A DNA stretch of 64,000 nt from Clostridioides difficile (GTDB lineage: Bacteria; Bacillota; Clostridia; Peptostreptococcales; Peptostreptococcaceae): NCBI GenBank assembly GCA_024919175.1, contig CP103804.1, forward strand, positions 2,170,001 through 2,234,000. The letters are read 5' to 3'. Below, piece by piece: positions 16,484 to 24,975 of this stretch (within the stretch, counting starts at the first letter, position 1; every line of letters starts with the position of its first letter). The position numbers were made by a program, and so were the translations under genes. A model generated the notes under the pieces. That model was not told the origin of the DNA and searched no databases. It was given only the letters and a program-made list of their open reading frames with translations.

Positions 16484-18583
16484 ATGAGTTTGGAAAAACT
16501 TATTAGACCAAAGAGTATTGCTATAGTAGGAGTTACTGATAAACTTGGGTTTGGTAGAAGTGCAGCACTTAGCATAGTAAAAAGTAAAGATACAGATAGA
16601 GTATATTATGTAAATCCAAAAAGAGAAGAATTATTTGGAAGAAAATGCTATAAGACAATACAAGAAGTTCCAGAAGTTGTAGACTGTGTGGTAGTATGCA
16701 CACCTAGAAATGTGGTTCCATCTGTGTTAAAAGATTCTGGAGAATTAGGAACAAAGGCAGCCGTGGTATATGCTAGTGGATTTGCAGAAGAAGGGACAGA
16801 AGATGGAATAGATTTAGAAAATCAACTGATAGAAATATCTAATACATATGATATGAAAATATTAGGTCCAAACTGTATGGGATTACTAAACTGCATAGAC
16901 AAAGTTAATCTATGGGCTGGTGGTTCTAAGTGGGACTTGGATACTAAAAAACCAGGTATAGGAATTGTAGGGCAGAGTGGATTTATAACTGCAGAAATTG
17001 TTTCAAGTGATTATTTTAATATATCTTATGGTTTTTCAACAGGAAATGGAAATATAGTTACACTAGAAGATGCAGTAGACTTCCTTGTAGATGATGATTA
17101 TGCATCAGTAATAGCTATTTATCTTGAGGGACTAAAAAATCCTCAAAAATTTATAAATGCACTAAAAAAAGCAGCTCAAAAAAGAAAACCAGTAATAATC
17201 TTGAAATCAGGAAGGTCAGAGAAAGGAGCTATATCTGCTGCTTCTCATACAGGAAACTTAGCTGGTTCAAGTAAAGCTTTTGAGAGTATTTTTGAAAAGT
17301 ATGGAGTAATTTCTGTAGAAAATTTAGAACAATTTATGAGTTTAGCTCAAGCTTTTAGTGTCTTAGATGGTAATTTACCTAAGAATTCTAATTTTGCAGC
17401 AATAAACTTCTCAGGTGGAGAAAATACTATTTGTGCAGATTTAGCAGAAGAAAATTGTGTAGAACTTGCAGAAATATCTGCTGAAACTAAAGAAGAGATG
17501 AAAAAATATCTTCCAGGATTTGCAACACCTAAAAATCCATTAGATGCTACGACTGCATTATTTCATGAAAAAGATATGATAGTAGGTTTATTACACACAT
17601 TTGATAAAGATGATAGTGTTGGATTTACTATGATAGGTGCAAATATAAGAGATGAAGAAAATGAAATGCATGAGACTCTTTGTCAAGCTGTAAGTGAAGC
17701 TAGAGAACAAGGATTGAAGAAGCCTGTATTTGCGGTTCCTACACTTGAAGGAAATAGATATCTAAATTATAGAACTAGATTAGAAAATAGCCAAGTACCT
17801 ATAATGTCATCAGTTGGGACTACATTTACTTGTTTTAATAAAATGGCTAAATTTGTAGATTATGATTATTCAAAGAGAACTTTAGATTTTGAAGCTGTTA
17901 AGAAAAGAGACTCAAATAATGTAGTAGCCTTATCAGAATTAGATAGTAAAATTGAAATGAAGAAATATGGAGTACCAGTGCCAGGTCAAGGTATTGCAAA
18001 AAGTATTGATGAATTAGATGAAATTTTGAAGTACATCAACTATCCTGTTGTCCTAAAAATAAACTCTTCAGAGATATTACACAAATCTGATGTTGGAGGA
18101 GTTAAAGTAGGAATTAATAATAGAGAAGAAGCAGTAAGTGCATATAATGAGATTTTAACTAATGTAAAAGAAGCAAAACCAAATGCCAAGATTGATGGTA
18201 TATTAGTTCAAGAAATGGTTGAAAGTGGAATAGAAATAATTATTGGTATAACTAATGATGACCAGTTTGGACCAATGCTATTGGTTGGTTTAGGTGGAGT
18301 ATTTGTAGAAGTATTTAAAGACACTACTTTATATCCATTGCCTATAAATCATGATGAAGCTATAATGATGCTTAAAAAATTAAAATCATTTAAGCTTTTA
18401 AATGGATACAGAGGTAGCGAACCTTGTGATGTTGATGCTCTTGCGGATATGATGGTTAAATTAGGTAAATATGCTTATGAAAACAAGGATGAAGTCAAAG
18501 AAATAGATTTAAATCCTGTGTTCGTATATCCTAAAGGAAAAGGCGTATGTGCAGTAGACGCTTTAATAGTTAAATATAAATAG
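16484..18583 (+). CDS. Acyl-CoA synthetase (ADP/NDP-forming), fused alpha-beta
   Basis: A 699-aa acetyl-CoA synthetase of the NDP-forming family, which turns acyl-CoA, ADP and phosphate into the free acid, CoA and ATP. The order is CoA-binding Rossmann domain (GVTDKLGFGRSA), succinyl-CoA-ligase-like flavodoxin domains with the phospho-accepting His255 in ASHTGNLAGS, and a C-terminal ATP-grasp domain (QEMVESGIEIIIG, GLGGVFVEVFKD). Fusion of alpha and beta parts is common in bacteria. Being last after an aminotransferase and a 2-oxoacid oxidoreductase, it supplies the substrate-level phosphorylation step. The start follows AGGAGAG. Confidence 0.93.
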   Translation: MSLEKLIRPKSIAIVGVTDKLGFGRSAALSIVKSKDTDRVYYVNPKREELFGRKCYKTIQEVPEVVDCVVVCTPRNVVPSVLKDSGELGTKAAVVYASGFAEEGTEDGIDLENQLIEISNTYDMKILGPNCMGLLNCIDKVNLWAGGSKWDLDTKKPGIGIVGQSGFITAEIVSSDYFNISYGFSTGNGNIVTLEDAVDFLVDDDYASVIAIYLEGLKNPQKFINALKKAAQKRKPVIILKSGRSEKGAISAASHTGNLAGSSKAFESIFEKYGVISVENLEQFMSLAQAFSVLDGNLPKNSNFAAINFSGGENTICADLAEENCVELAEISAETKEEMKKYLPGFATPKNPLDATTALFHEKDMIVGLLHTFDKDDSVGFTMIGANIRDEENEMHETLCQAVSEAREQGLKKPVFAVPTLEGNRYLNYRTRLENSQVPIMSSVGTTFTCFNKMAKFVDYDYSKRTLDFEAVKKRDSNNVVALSELDSKIEMKKYGVPVPGQGIAKSIDELDEILKYINYPVVLKINSSEILHKSDVGGVKVGINNREEAVSAYNEILTNVKEAKPNAKIDGILVQEMVESGIEIIIGITNDDQFGPMLLVGLGGVFVEVFKDTTLYPLPINHDEAIMMLKKLKSFKLLNGYRGSEPCDVDALADMMVKLGKYAYENKDEVKEIDLNPVFVYPKGKGVCAVDALIVKYK

Positions 18584-18619
18584 TTAACAAGTTTTGGTAT
18601 TCAACCATAATCAAAGTAC

Positions 18620-18662
18620 TGATTGAAAATCACACTAATTTATAGCTTGTGATTTTCAGTCA
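18620..18662. terminator. Hairpin after acyl-CoA synthetase gene
   Basis: TGATTGAAAATCACA (18620-18634) pairs with TGTGATTTTCAGTCA (18648-18662) with one G.T pair. It is followed by CACCCC and not a T-run, so it is a strong hairpin that may protect the mRNA end more than terminate it. Confidence 0.5.
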
Positions 18663-18767
18663 CCCCACATTTAATTATAGAATACTTTAAAGTGAAAATA
18701 GATTTTTAAGTAGGATTGTAAAATAGTAATGTATAAAAAATAAAATACTACATGCAAGACAACTCAT

Positions 18768-18825
18768 AAAGGGTGTTTTAATGAATAGAATCAATATTGA
18801 TTTTCATTAAAACACCCTTTATATT
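18768..18825. terminator. Bidirectional terminator between acyl-CoA synthetase and ferritin
   Basis: An 18-bp stem, AAAGGGTGTTTTAATGAA with its complement ending at 18820, encloses an inner ATCAATATTGAT hairpin. It lies between two convergent genes and has T/A-rich flanks on both sides. Confidence 0.75.
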
Positions 18826-18852
18826 ATACTAAAAATTTTGAAGTTAATATTT

Positions 18853-19368
18853 TTATATCGTTACAGGTGGATTTGTTGGTGCTGAATATGTACGAGTAGC
18901 CAATTCTTGGTCTACAAAGAATAATCCACCTTCTCCAGCAAGTTTAACTCGTTTTATATTGTCTTCGCAAGTTGTCTCTTCTTCTGCTTGTTCAGATATA
19001 AACCAAAGTAAGAATTGAGAAGTTCTAAAGTCTGCTTCAGAATTTGCTACAGTAGCTAGATTATTTATTAAAGCAGTAACCTTTTGTTCATGAGCTAATG
19101 TACGTTCAAGAATATCCATTGCAGAAGTGAAGTCTGCATCTGGCATTGGTATAGCATCAAGTTGAACCTTTCCTCCTACATTATGTAAATATTTGTAGAA
19201 ATACATAGCATGGTCTGTTTCTTCTTTATATTGAACATAAAACCAATTAGAAAATCCTTTAAGTCCTTCTGCTTCAAGGTAAGAAGACATAGAAAGGTAA
19301 AGATATGCAGAATATAATTCATGGTTAATCTGTTCATTAAGTAATTTTTCCATTTTAGCTGAAATCAT
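18853..19368 (-). CDS. ftnA: Ferritin (bacterial non-haem)
   Basis: A 171-aa ferritin that oxidises Fe(II) and stores iron in a 24-subunit shell. The ferroxidase ligands lie in EQINHELYSAYLYLSM (Glu and Tyr of helix A) and EETDHAMYFYKYL (Glu-Glu-x-x-His of helix B). Helix C/D carries WFISEQAEEE. The length is normal. AGGAGG-type ribosome-binding sequence (reverse of CCTCC at 19377) precedes the ATG. Monocistronic, with its own promoter upstream. Confidence 0.93.
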   Translation of the reverse strand: MISAKMEKLLNEQINHELYSAYLYLSMSSYLEAEGLKGFSNWFYVQYKEETDHAMYFYKYLHNVGGKVQLDAIPMPDADFTSAMDILERTLAHEQKVTALINNLATVANSEADFRTSQFLLWFISEQAEEETTCEDNIKRVKLAGEGGLFFVDQELATRTYSAPTNPPVTI

Positions 19369-19404
19369 TTTTATACCTCCAAATTTTAAACGTTCTTATA
19401 AGAT

Positions 19405-19433
19405 ATAATAATATTAAATGGAAAAATATTCAA
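19405..19433 (-). promoter_or_regulatory. Sigma-A promoter of ferritin gene
   Basis: Reading the minus strand: TTGAAT (19433-19428), a 17-bp spacer and TATTAT (19410-19405). It sits 37 bp before the start codon. No clear Fur box is visible. Confidence 0.55.
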
Positions 19434-19459
19434 CAAAAGTGATTAAATATTTTACATAT

Positions 19460-20671
19460 TTAATCAAAGTTTATACTACCATTAAAAAAATTATAGCTTA
19501 CTATGGCTACAGAGCCAATTAGTGGTGCATTTGCTCCAAAATTTGAATGTCTTACACTTATCTTTTTATATTTAGAAAAACTTGCTGAAGCAGTCAATTT
19601 TTTTAATAATGTATTTTCTATAAATGTTCCAGGAATATTAAAATCATAACCTATTATTATAGAACTACAATCAATTAAGGTAAGTGTATTTACTAATGCA
19701 TATGATATATATGTACAAAATTCATCAAGTAAAAACATACCAAGATTGTCCTTGTTGTTGGCTTCATCTATTAACTTGACTAGAGAAAAATCTTTACAAT
19801 TAATTAGTGGAGAATCTGGATAAATATGACTTAACGATTCAATTCTTTTAATTAACTTACTCACACTTGTATAATAGTCTAGACATCCATTATTGCCACA
19901 ACTACATACTGGACCACTAAAATTAATAGAGGTATGTCCTATTTCTCCACTTTGACCTAAATTACCAGTGTGAAGTTTATTTTCTAATACTAAACCAGCT
20001 CCAATTCCATTCATTATATGTAAATATATATAATTTGGAATATCTTTGCCTAGACCATACATTTTTTCAGCCAAAGCACCTGCATTAGCATCATTTATCA
20101 AAAATATAGGTAAATCAGATATTTCTCCTATAAAATTTACTATATTTAGGTTTGATACATTTCCAAAGTCTGGAGGATTTAATATTATACCATTTATATT
20201 ATCAACAGGACCTATTGAAGAAATTCCAATTCCAATTATATCCCTTTTGTTATTTTTCATTATTTTAGTAAACATTCGCTTTATTATATCTTTTAAAACA
20301 TCATTTGACAGATACTTAGGGTAAGTTTCAAAAAGTTGTTTGACAATATTACCTTTTAAATCTGCAATGACTACCTTACAAATATTTCTTCTTATTAAAA
20401 TGCCACAAACACAAGGAGATATATTAGAAATGTCTAATAAAATAGGTTTACGACCTGATGAATGTGCATTTAAAGTTGATGACTCTATCTCTCTAATCAT
20501 GTTTTCATTAATAAGTTCAGTGACTAGGTTTGATAAAGTCATTTTAGTAAGACCTGTAGATTTAGCTAAATCAACTCTAGACATAGGAGTATTTGTAGAA
20601 AGTAGTTTCAATATTATTAACTTATTTTTAATTTTTACATCTTTTATGTTAGAACCTTGTTTGTTGCTCAT
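19460..20671 (-). CDS. ROK family transcriptional regulator (NagC/XylR type)
   Basis: A 403-aa sugar-responsive repressor. The N-terminal winged helix (NTPMSRVDLAKSTGLTKMTLSNLVTEL) is followed by the ROK sugar-kinase-like domain with NDANAGALAEKMYG. The ROK Zn-binding loop reads CSCGNNGCLDYY, with the usual Glu of CxExx replaced by Asp. No ATP-specific evidence of kinase activity was checked. The start is ATG behind AAGGAGA. It is divergent from the two-repeat gene and upstream of ferritin. Its target operon is not evident; the maltodextrin genes 4 kb away are one possibility. Confidence 0.88.
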   Translation of the reverse strand: MSNKQGSNIKDVKIKNKLIILKLLSTNTPMSRVDLAKSTGLTKMTLSNLVTELINENMIREIESSTLNAHSSGRKPILLDISNISPCVCGILIRRNICKVVIADLKGNIVKQLFETYPKYLSNDVLKDIIKRMFTKIMKNNKRDIIGIGISSIGPVDNINGIILNPPDFGNVSNLNIVNFIGEISDLPIFLINDANAGALAEKMYGLGKDIPNYIYLHIMNGIGAGLVLENKLHTGNLGQSGEIGHTSINFSGPVCSCGNNGCLDYYTSVSKLIKRIESLSHIYPDSPLINCKDFSLVKLIDEANNKDNLGMFLLDEFCTYISYALVNTLTLIDCSSIIIGYDFNIPGTFIENTLLKKLTASASFSKYKKISVRHSNFGANAPLIGSVAIVSYNFFNGSINFD

Positions 20672-20888
20672 CGTAGATCTCCTTAAAAAAGTTAAATATT
20701 TTATGTATTTTCATATATACTATGACCTTATAACAGAATAACATTTGATTAAATTCGAAAATACCATTAACTAGAATATATCATATTATATATTAGAATG
20801 GCACTAAAAATATGCTATAATTAGGATGAAAAAATATTAAAGTAAATTAAGGTGTACAATAATAAATTGGAATTTGAGGTGAAATACT

Positions 20889-21254
20889 ATAGATAAATAT
20901 ACAAAAGAAGAATTGATGGAAACACTGAGAGTTATATCTTCAGTTATCAGTAGATGTGAAAAAGCACAACTAAAGTTTATGGAAGGATCTTCTCAACACT
21001 CACTTCTTAAGAATAGGATAAAAGCGATGTATATTTCAAAATCATTAATAACAGATGAAAATGTAATGGATAAATATACAAAAGAAGAATTAATAGAAGC
21101 ACTACGACCTGTATCTTCAAGTATCAATAAATGTGAAAAAGCACAGTCAAAATTTGTAGAGGGTACTACAAATTACAAACGATTTAGAAATATAATAAAA
21201 GCAATGCATATTTCAAAGTCATTAATAACAGGTGAAATTAGTAGAAGAAGTTAA
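20889..21254 (+). CDS. Two-repeat small protein, apparent AUA start codon
   Basis: A small protein of two tandem 59-aa repeats (about 60% identical), each opening DKYTKEEL and ending MHISKSLIT-like, rich in Lys/Glu and predicted helical. The frame is closed upstream by TGA at 20880-20882. The only codon matching the Met that opens repeat 2 (ATG 21066) is ATA 20889, which sits seven bases after a strong GAGGTG (20876-20881). Conventional starts exist only at TTG 20913 or ATG 20916, inside repeat 1 and without a ribosome-binding site. So either AUA initiates, or an ATG-to-ATA change has damaged the gene. Function unknown. Confidence 0.65.
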   Translation: MDKYTKEELMETLRVISSVISRCEKAQLKFMEGSSQHSLLKNRIKAMYISKSLITDENVMDKYTKEELIEALRPVSSSINKCEKAQSKFVEGTTNYKRFRNIIKAMHISKSLITGEISRRS

Positions 21255-21366
21255 ACTCTAGGCTTTTTAAGTTATTAGGAGTTTATTTTTTAGGTTATTG
21301 TGAAAAAATAATTATTTCTATTTATTAAATGAAAAAGTCACTTTGTATAATCAATTGAAATAATAG

Positions 21367-21406
21367 AAAGCCACTTAAATGCTATATTTTGTGGCTTTTT
21401 TATTTT
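21367..21406 (+). terminator. Intrinsic terminator after two-repeat gene
   Basis: AAAGCCAC (21367-21374) and GTGGCTTT (21391-21398) form the stem, with TTTATTTTT following. It ends the two-repeat transcript. Confidence 0.75.
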
Positions 21407-21678
21407 TAATGCTTCGAATTTCCTAATAAACTTGTCAAATTATCTACTTATGTTAAGTTTTAATTTTTATAATATATTTATTCAATAATGAAAGCATTAT
21501 ATAATTTGTGATAAATTTTTATATGCAATAAATTTCATTATTGTATAATATTAAAATGAATATAAAGTGTGTTTACTAGTTTTTATTACAAATTGTTACC
21601 AAATTGGTATAGATTAGAACTAAAATATGGTAAATTGTAACTAAAATGTAAATTTTTTCTCTAATCTATCTAATATTA

Positions 21679-21707
21679 TGGAAACTTTTTGTAATTTATG
21701 ATATAAT
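21679..21707 (+). promoter_or_regulatory. Candidate promoter of cwp24
   Basis: TGGAAA (21679-21684), 17 bp and TATAAT (21702-21707). Transcription would start near 21714. The 270 bp upstream (21407-21678) is AT-rich with no gene seen. Confidence 0.5.
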
Positions 21708-21735
21708 AAGAAACATATAATTATTAAATTATAAT

Positions 21736-21779
21736 AAATGACTATAGCGTAGATGTATTACTATGTTATAGTCATTTTT
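21736..21779 (+). terminator. Terminator-like hairpin in cwp24 leader
   Basis: AATGACTATAGCGTAG pairs with CTATGTTATAGTCATT (ten perfect outer pairs, then a three-base mismatch) and is followed by TTTTT. It lies between the probable promoter and cwp24, so it could prematurely end transcription. Confidence 0.5.
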
Positions 21780-21787
21780 GGATTAAA

Positions 21788-21801
21788 CTTGATATATCAA
21801 G
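21788..21801 (+). repeat. Palindrome abutting the cwp24 ribosome-binding site
   Basis: CTTGATATATCAAG is a perfect 14-bp palindrome whose last G is the first base of the GGGGGAAG ribosome-binding site. It could be an operator or an RNA hairpin that affects initiation. Confidence 0.45.
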
Positions 21802-21811
21802 GGGGAAGAAT

Positions 21812-23254
21812 ATGAGAACAATTAAAAGAGTTTTAGCATTAGGTTTAACATTAGCTATATTTCTAATGAATGCACCTAATGTAAGTGCATTAACATCAGA
21901 TACCATTAAAGGTAAGAACATATACGAGACAGCTGGATTAATAGCAGATAAAACTAGTTATGATACAGCCATTGTGGTAAATATGGATAGTTCTATAGCA
22001 GATGGACTTTCGGCGAGTGGTCTTGCTGGTGCTGTAGATGCTCCAATTTTACTTGCTCAGAAAAGTAACATACCAAATGAAACAAAACAAAGATTAAAAA
22101 ATGTAAAAAAGATATACATAATAGGTAAAGAGTTATCAATAAGTAAGTCAGTAGAAACTGAGCTGAAAAATACAGGAGCACAAGTAACTAGATTAGGTGG
22201 AGATGATAGAATAAAGACTAGTTATAGTGTTGCCAAAGAAGTAAGTACTATTAAAAAAGTTGATGAAGTTATATTAACTAATGCATATAAAGGAGAGGCT
22301 GATACTATAAGTGCTGCACCTGTATCAGTAAGAGATGTAGCTCCTATAGTACTTACAGATGGAAAAAGTGTTCCTTTTTCAACAAGTGATGTAAAAACAT
22401 ATGCTGTAGGTGGAAGTATTTCTATGAGTACTAGTTTAGTTAACAAGACTAACTCTAAGAGACTGGGTGGTTCAGATAGATATGATACAAATAAAAAAGT
22501 TATAAAAGAATTTTATCCAGATTCATCAGAATTTTATTTAAGTGATGGATATGATTTGGTAAATGCTCTTACAGGTTCTACAATTGCTAAAGACAATCCA
22601 ATTGTATTGGTATCAGAAGATAGTGATAAATCTATACTAGCTGGAGCAGATAAGATTACTAGATTAGGTTCAATAAGCGATAGTGTATATAATAAGTGTG
22701 TTTCTGCTGCACAGAATAGTGGCGATTCATCTACAAAAGGAGATTCACCTATAAAAGATGAGACAAGCATATTAGGTGAACCAACAGCTAGTTTAGAAGC
22801 TTGTTTAAAATGGGCTAAATCTAAAAAAGCCAATGATTTATTTATAGAATTGATACCAATATTATATGATACAGCTGTTCAAGAAGGTGTAAATCCTGTT
22901 TTAGCTGTAGCTCAATCAGCAAAAGAAACTGGTTTCTGTAATTTTGGTGGAGTATTAGATGCATCATTTAAAAATCCTTGTGGACTTAAGACTTCTGTGG
23001 GTGGTTCTGATACTGACAAAAATGCACACTCAAGATTTGATACTTGGGAAGAGGGAATACTAGCTCAAATTCAACATTTATGTCTATATGCAGGACAAGA
23101 AGGCTACCCACTTTCAAATCCAGTAGACCCTAGACATGAAAAATCTTTGTTTGGAAAAGCTAAAACTGTTGAAAGTCTTTCTAATAATTGGGCTGGTGGT
23201 CAATATGGACAAGACTTAGTTAGAATGATGGGAGAAATTGAGGCGACAAAGTAA
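21812..23254 (+). CDS. cwp24: Cell wall protein Cwp24: CWB2 repeats plus glucosaminidase
   Basis: A secreted 480-aa S-layer-associated peptidoglycan hydrolase. Residues 1-26 form a signal peptide ending in NVSA. Residues about 30-300 are three cell-wall-binding CWB2 (PF04122) repeats, recognisable by IYIIGKELSIS, TRLGGDDRIKTSY, KRLGGSDRYDTN and VALVSE-like strands, which bind the anionic polymer PSII. A Ser/Asp/Lys linker leads to a C-terminal glucosaminidase domain (PF01832) with AVAQSAKETGFCN, the Glu in AKETG being the likely catalytic acid, and NPCGLK. Recognised from memory as C. difficile Cwp24 from this domain order. AGGGGGAAG precedes the ATG. Possible leader attenuation is noted separately. 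Confidence 0.88.
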   Translation: MRTIKRVLALGLTLAIFLMNAPNVSALTSDTIKGKNIYETAGLIADKTSYDTAIVVNMDSSIADGLSASGLAGAVDAPILLAQKSNIPNETKQRLKNVKKIYIIGKELSISKSVETELKNTGAQVTRLGGDDRIKTSYSVAKEVSTIKKVDEVILTNAYKGEADTISAAPVSVRDVAPIVLTDGKSVPFSTSDVKTYAVGGSISMSTSLVNKTNSKRLGGSDRYDTNKKVIKEFYPDSSEFYLSDGYDLVNALTGSTIAKDNPIVLVSEDSDKSILAGADKITRLGSISDSVYNKCVSAAQNSGDSSTKGDSPIKDETSILGEPTASLEACLKWAKSKKANDLFIELIPILYDTAVQEGVNPVLAVAQSAKETGFCNFGGVLDASFKNPCGLKTSVGGSDTDKNAHSRFDTWEEGILAQIQHLCLYAGQEGYPLSNPVDPRHEKSLFGKAKTVESLSNNWAGGQYGQDLVRMMGEIEATK

Positions 23255-23334
23255 TTAGAGTATTAATTTAATTGTTATATTTAATGATTTTCATTAAATA
23301 TCCAATTTAAAATTATAAATAAGGAAAATTTATT

Positions 23335-23688
23335 ATGAAAAAAAGTAATGTTTTTAGTATTATATTTCCTACAATAATAATGTTATTGATGTTTTTAACT
23401 TTCGCTACAGATATATTCAATATAGCAGATATTCATGCTAAAGGGATTTTTGTAATAGGGATGGTTTTAATTTTTCCAATTGCCTTTTTAATTCAAGGAA
23501 TAGTTTGTGTGTTGAGTAAAACCAACTGGATTTTATCACTTGTAGTATCTTTAATAACTTATATAATATTAATGTATATATTTTTAAATGATTCAGCATA
23601 TGTCTATGTTTTACTTTATGCCGCCTTTTATATGATTGGATATATAACAACTAAGATTTGTCAAAGAATGCAAATTTTTAAAAGATAA
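23335..23688 (+). CDS. Small hydrophobic membrane protein, unknown function
   Basis: A 117-aa protein with four hydrophobic segments (about residues 8-25, 35-57, 67-85 and 90-107) and few charged residues. It has no motif I recognise. AAGGAAAA lies before the ATG. It is 80 bp after cwp24 with no clear terminator between them, so it may be co-transcribed, and it is closed by a terminator. Confidence 0.7.
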   Translation: MKKSNVFSIIFPTIIMLLMFLTFATDIFNIADIHAKGIFVIGMVLIFPIAFLIQGIVCVLSKTNWILSLVVSLITYIILMYIFLNDSAYVYVLLYAAFYMIGYITTKICQRMQIFKR

Positions 23689-23708
23689 ATCAAGCAAAAT
23701 GTACCAAT

Positions 23709-23763
23709 AAGGAAGTGTCTGAATTGATTTTCTAAAATCAAAAGATAGATGCTTCCTTTTTTG
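23709..23763 (+). terminator. Terminator after small membrane protein gene
   Basis: AAGGAAG (23709-23715) with CTTCCTT (23752-23758), an inner TTGATTT/AAATCAA hairpin, and a following TTTTTT. Confidence 0.65.
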
Positions 23764-23835
23764 TGTAAAAATAAAAGATTTCTTTGATAGGAAGTATTGT
23801 AAATAAAATTTAACTATTATCATTTTCTTTTAACA

Positions 23836-23847
23836 ATTGTATACAAT
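23836..23847. promoter_or_regulatory. Palindrome ATTGTATACAAT upstream of PHP phosphatase
   Basis: A perfect 12-bp palindrome located 10-15 bp before a TATAAT box (near 23858), in the place expected for an operator overlapping the -35 region. Similar TTGTATACAA cores are bound by GntR-type repressors in other Firmicutes. Confidence 0.35.
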
Positions 23848-23893
23848 AAACCTGTAGTATAATTAAGATAGATAAAATAAAGGGAGGGATAAT

Positions 23894-24715
23894 ATGAATT
23901 TAATTGATAATCATATTCATACTAATTTTTCAAGTGATGGAAAGGATTCAATGGAAGATACAATAAAAAAAGCTATAAGTATAGGTGTTAGATATTTAAC
24001 TTTTACAGACCATTTAGAACATGATGAAGGGAAGGGTTTTTGTATAGATTATAACGACTATGTCCCAGTGTTTAATAAACTAAAAGAAAAGTATAAAAAG
24101 GATATAGAATTATTATTAGGTGTTGAAGTAGGATATAGAAAACATTTAAAAAATGAAATAGAAGATGTAATAAATTCACATCCTTTTGATTTTATATTAT
24201 GTTCAACTCACACAATTGATGATGTACCTGTTCCATCAAAAAAATACTTTGAAGGACTTAGTAAAGAAGATGCATATTATAAATATTTTAATAGCATACT
24301 TGAAACTAATCATGAATTTAAAGATTATAATATATATGGACACTTAGATTATATATCTAGGTATGGGATATATTCAGATAACAGAGTAATATATAATGAT
24401 TTTAAAGATGTTATTGATGAAGTCTTAAAGTCAATAATTAATAATGGAAGTGGAATAGAGTTAAATACATCTGGCTATAGATATGGATTAAATGCTATAC
24501 ATCCAAATGAAGATATCTTAAAAAGATATAGAGAACTTGGTGGGTTTATAGTTACTGTAGGTTCTGACTCTCATAGAGTAGAAGATATATGTAAAGATTT
24601 TGATGTGGCTTATAATATGCTTAAGTATCTTGATTTTAAATATGTATCATTATTTAAAGAGAGAGAAACTTATTTTTTAAACATAGAAAAAGTTAAATCT
24701 AATAATATAGCATAA
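23894..24715 (+). CDS. PHP-domain phosphatase, histidinol-phosphatase HisJ/HisK family
   Basis: A 273-aa metal-dependent phosphoesterase. The PHP metal ligands appear in order: DNHIHTNFSSDG (motif 1), TDHLEH (motif 2), a Glu in LGVEVGY, STHTIDD (motif 3) and SDSHRVEDI (motif 4). The family in Firmicutes hydrolyses histidinol phosphate in histidine synthesis. It is a single gene, not in a his operon, so the assignment rests on family alone. GGGAGGG precedes the ATG. A terminator follows at 24791. Confidence 0.85.
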   Translation: MNLIDNHIHTNFSSDGKDSMEDTIKKAISIGVRYLTFTDHLEHDEGKGFCIDYNDYVPVFNKLKEKYKKDIELLLGVEVGYRKHLKNEIEDVINSHPFDFILCSTHTIDDVPVPSKKYFEGLSKEDAYYKYFNSILETNHEFKDYNIYGHLDYISRYGIYSDNRVIYNDFKDVIDEVLKSIINNGSGIELNTSGYRYGLNAIHPNEDILKRYRELGGFIVTVGSDSHRVEDICKDFDVAYNMLKYLDFKYVSLFKERETYFLNIEKVKSNNIA

Positions 24716-24790
24716 AGAGCTAATATAGTGTATATAGTCTTTTTAAATAATTTAAAAGTTGGTATAAAAATTAATAGCATAATATTGTAT

Positions 24791-24822
24791 CCTCTAGGAA
24801 AATACTAGAGGTTTTTATTTTG
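24791..24822 (+). terminator. Intrinsic terminator after PHP phosphatase
   Basis: CCTCTAG and CTAGAGG (24791-24797, 24805-24811) form a perfect stem followed by TTTTTATTTT. Confidence 0.85.
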
Positions 24823-24975
24823 TAAAAAATAATAATAAAGATAAGATTTACTTTAATAAAAGTGATTATTATAACTTAGAAAACTATTACTATTATATCT
24901 TTTTATTATGATATAATAGTTAAATACATTAACCTATCTTTAAATCATGCAAATTATTAGAAAGAAGGGATAAAG

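Noticed and set aside
21407..21811. Possible c-di-GMP riboswitch before cwp24
   Set aside because: The conserved core sequences of either c-di-GMP riboswitch class are not visible; only a simple hairpin is.
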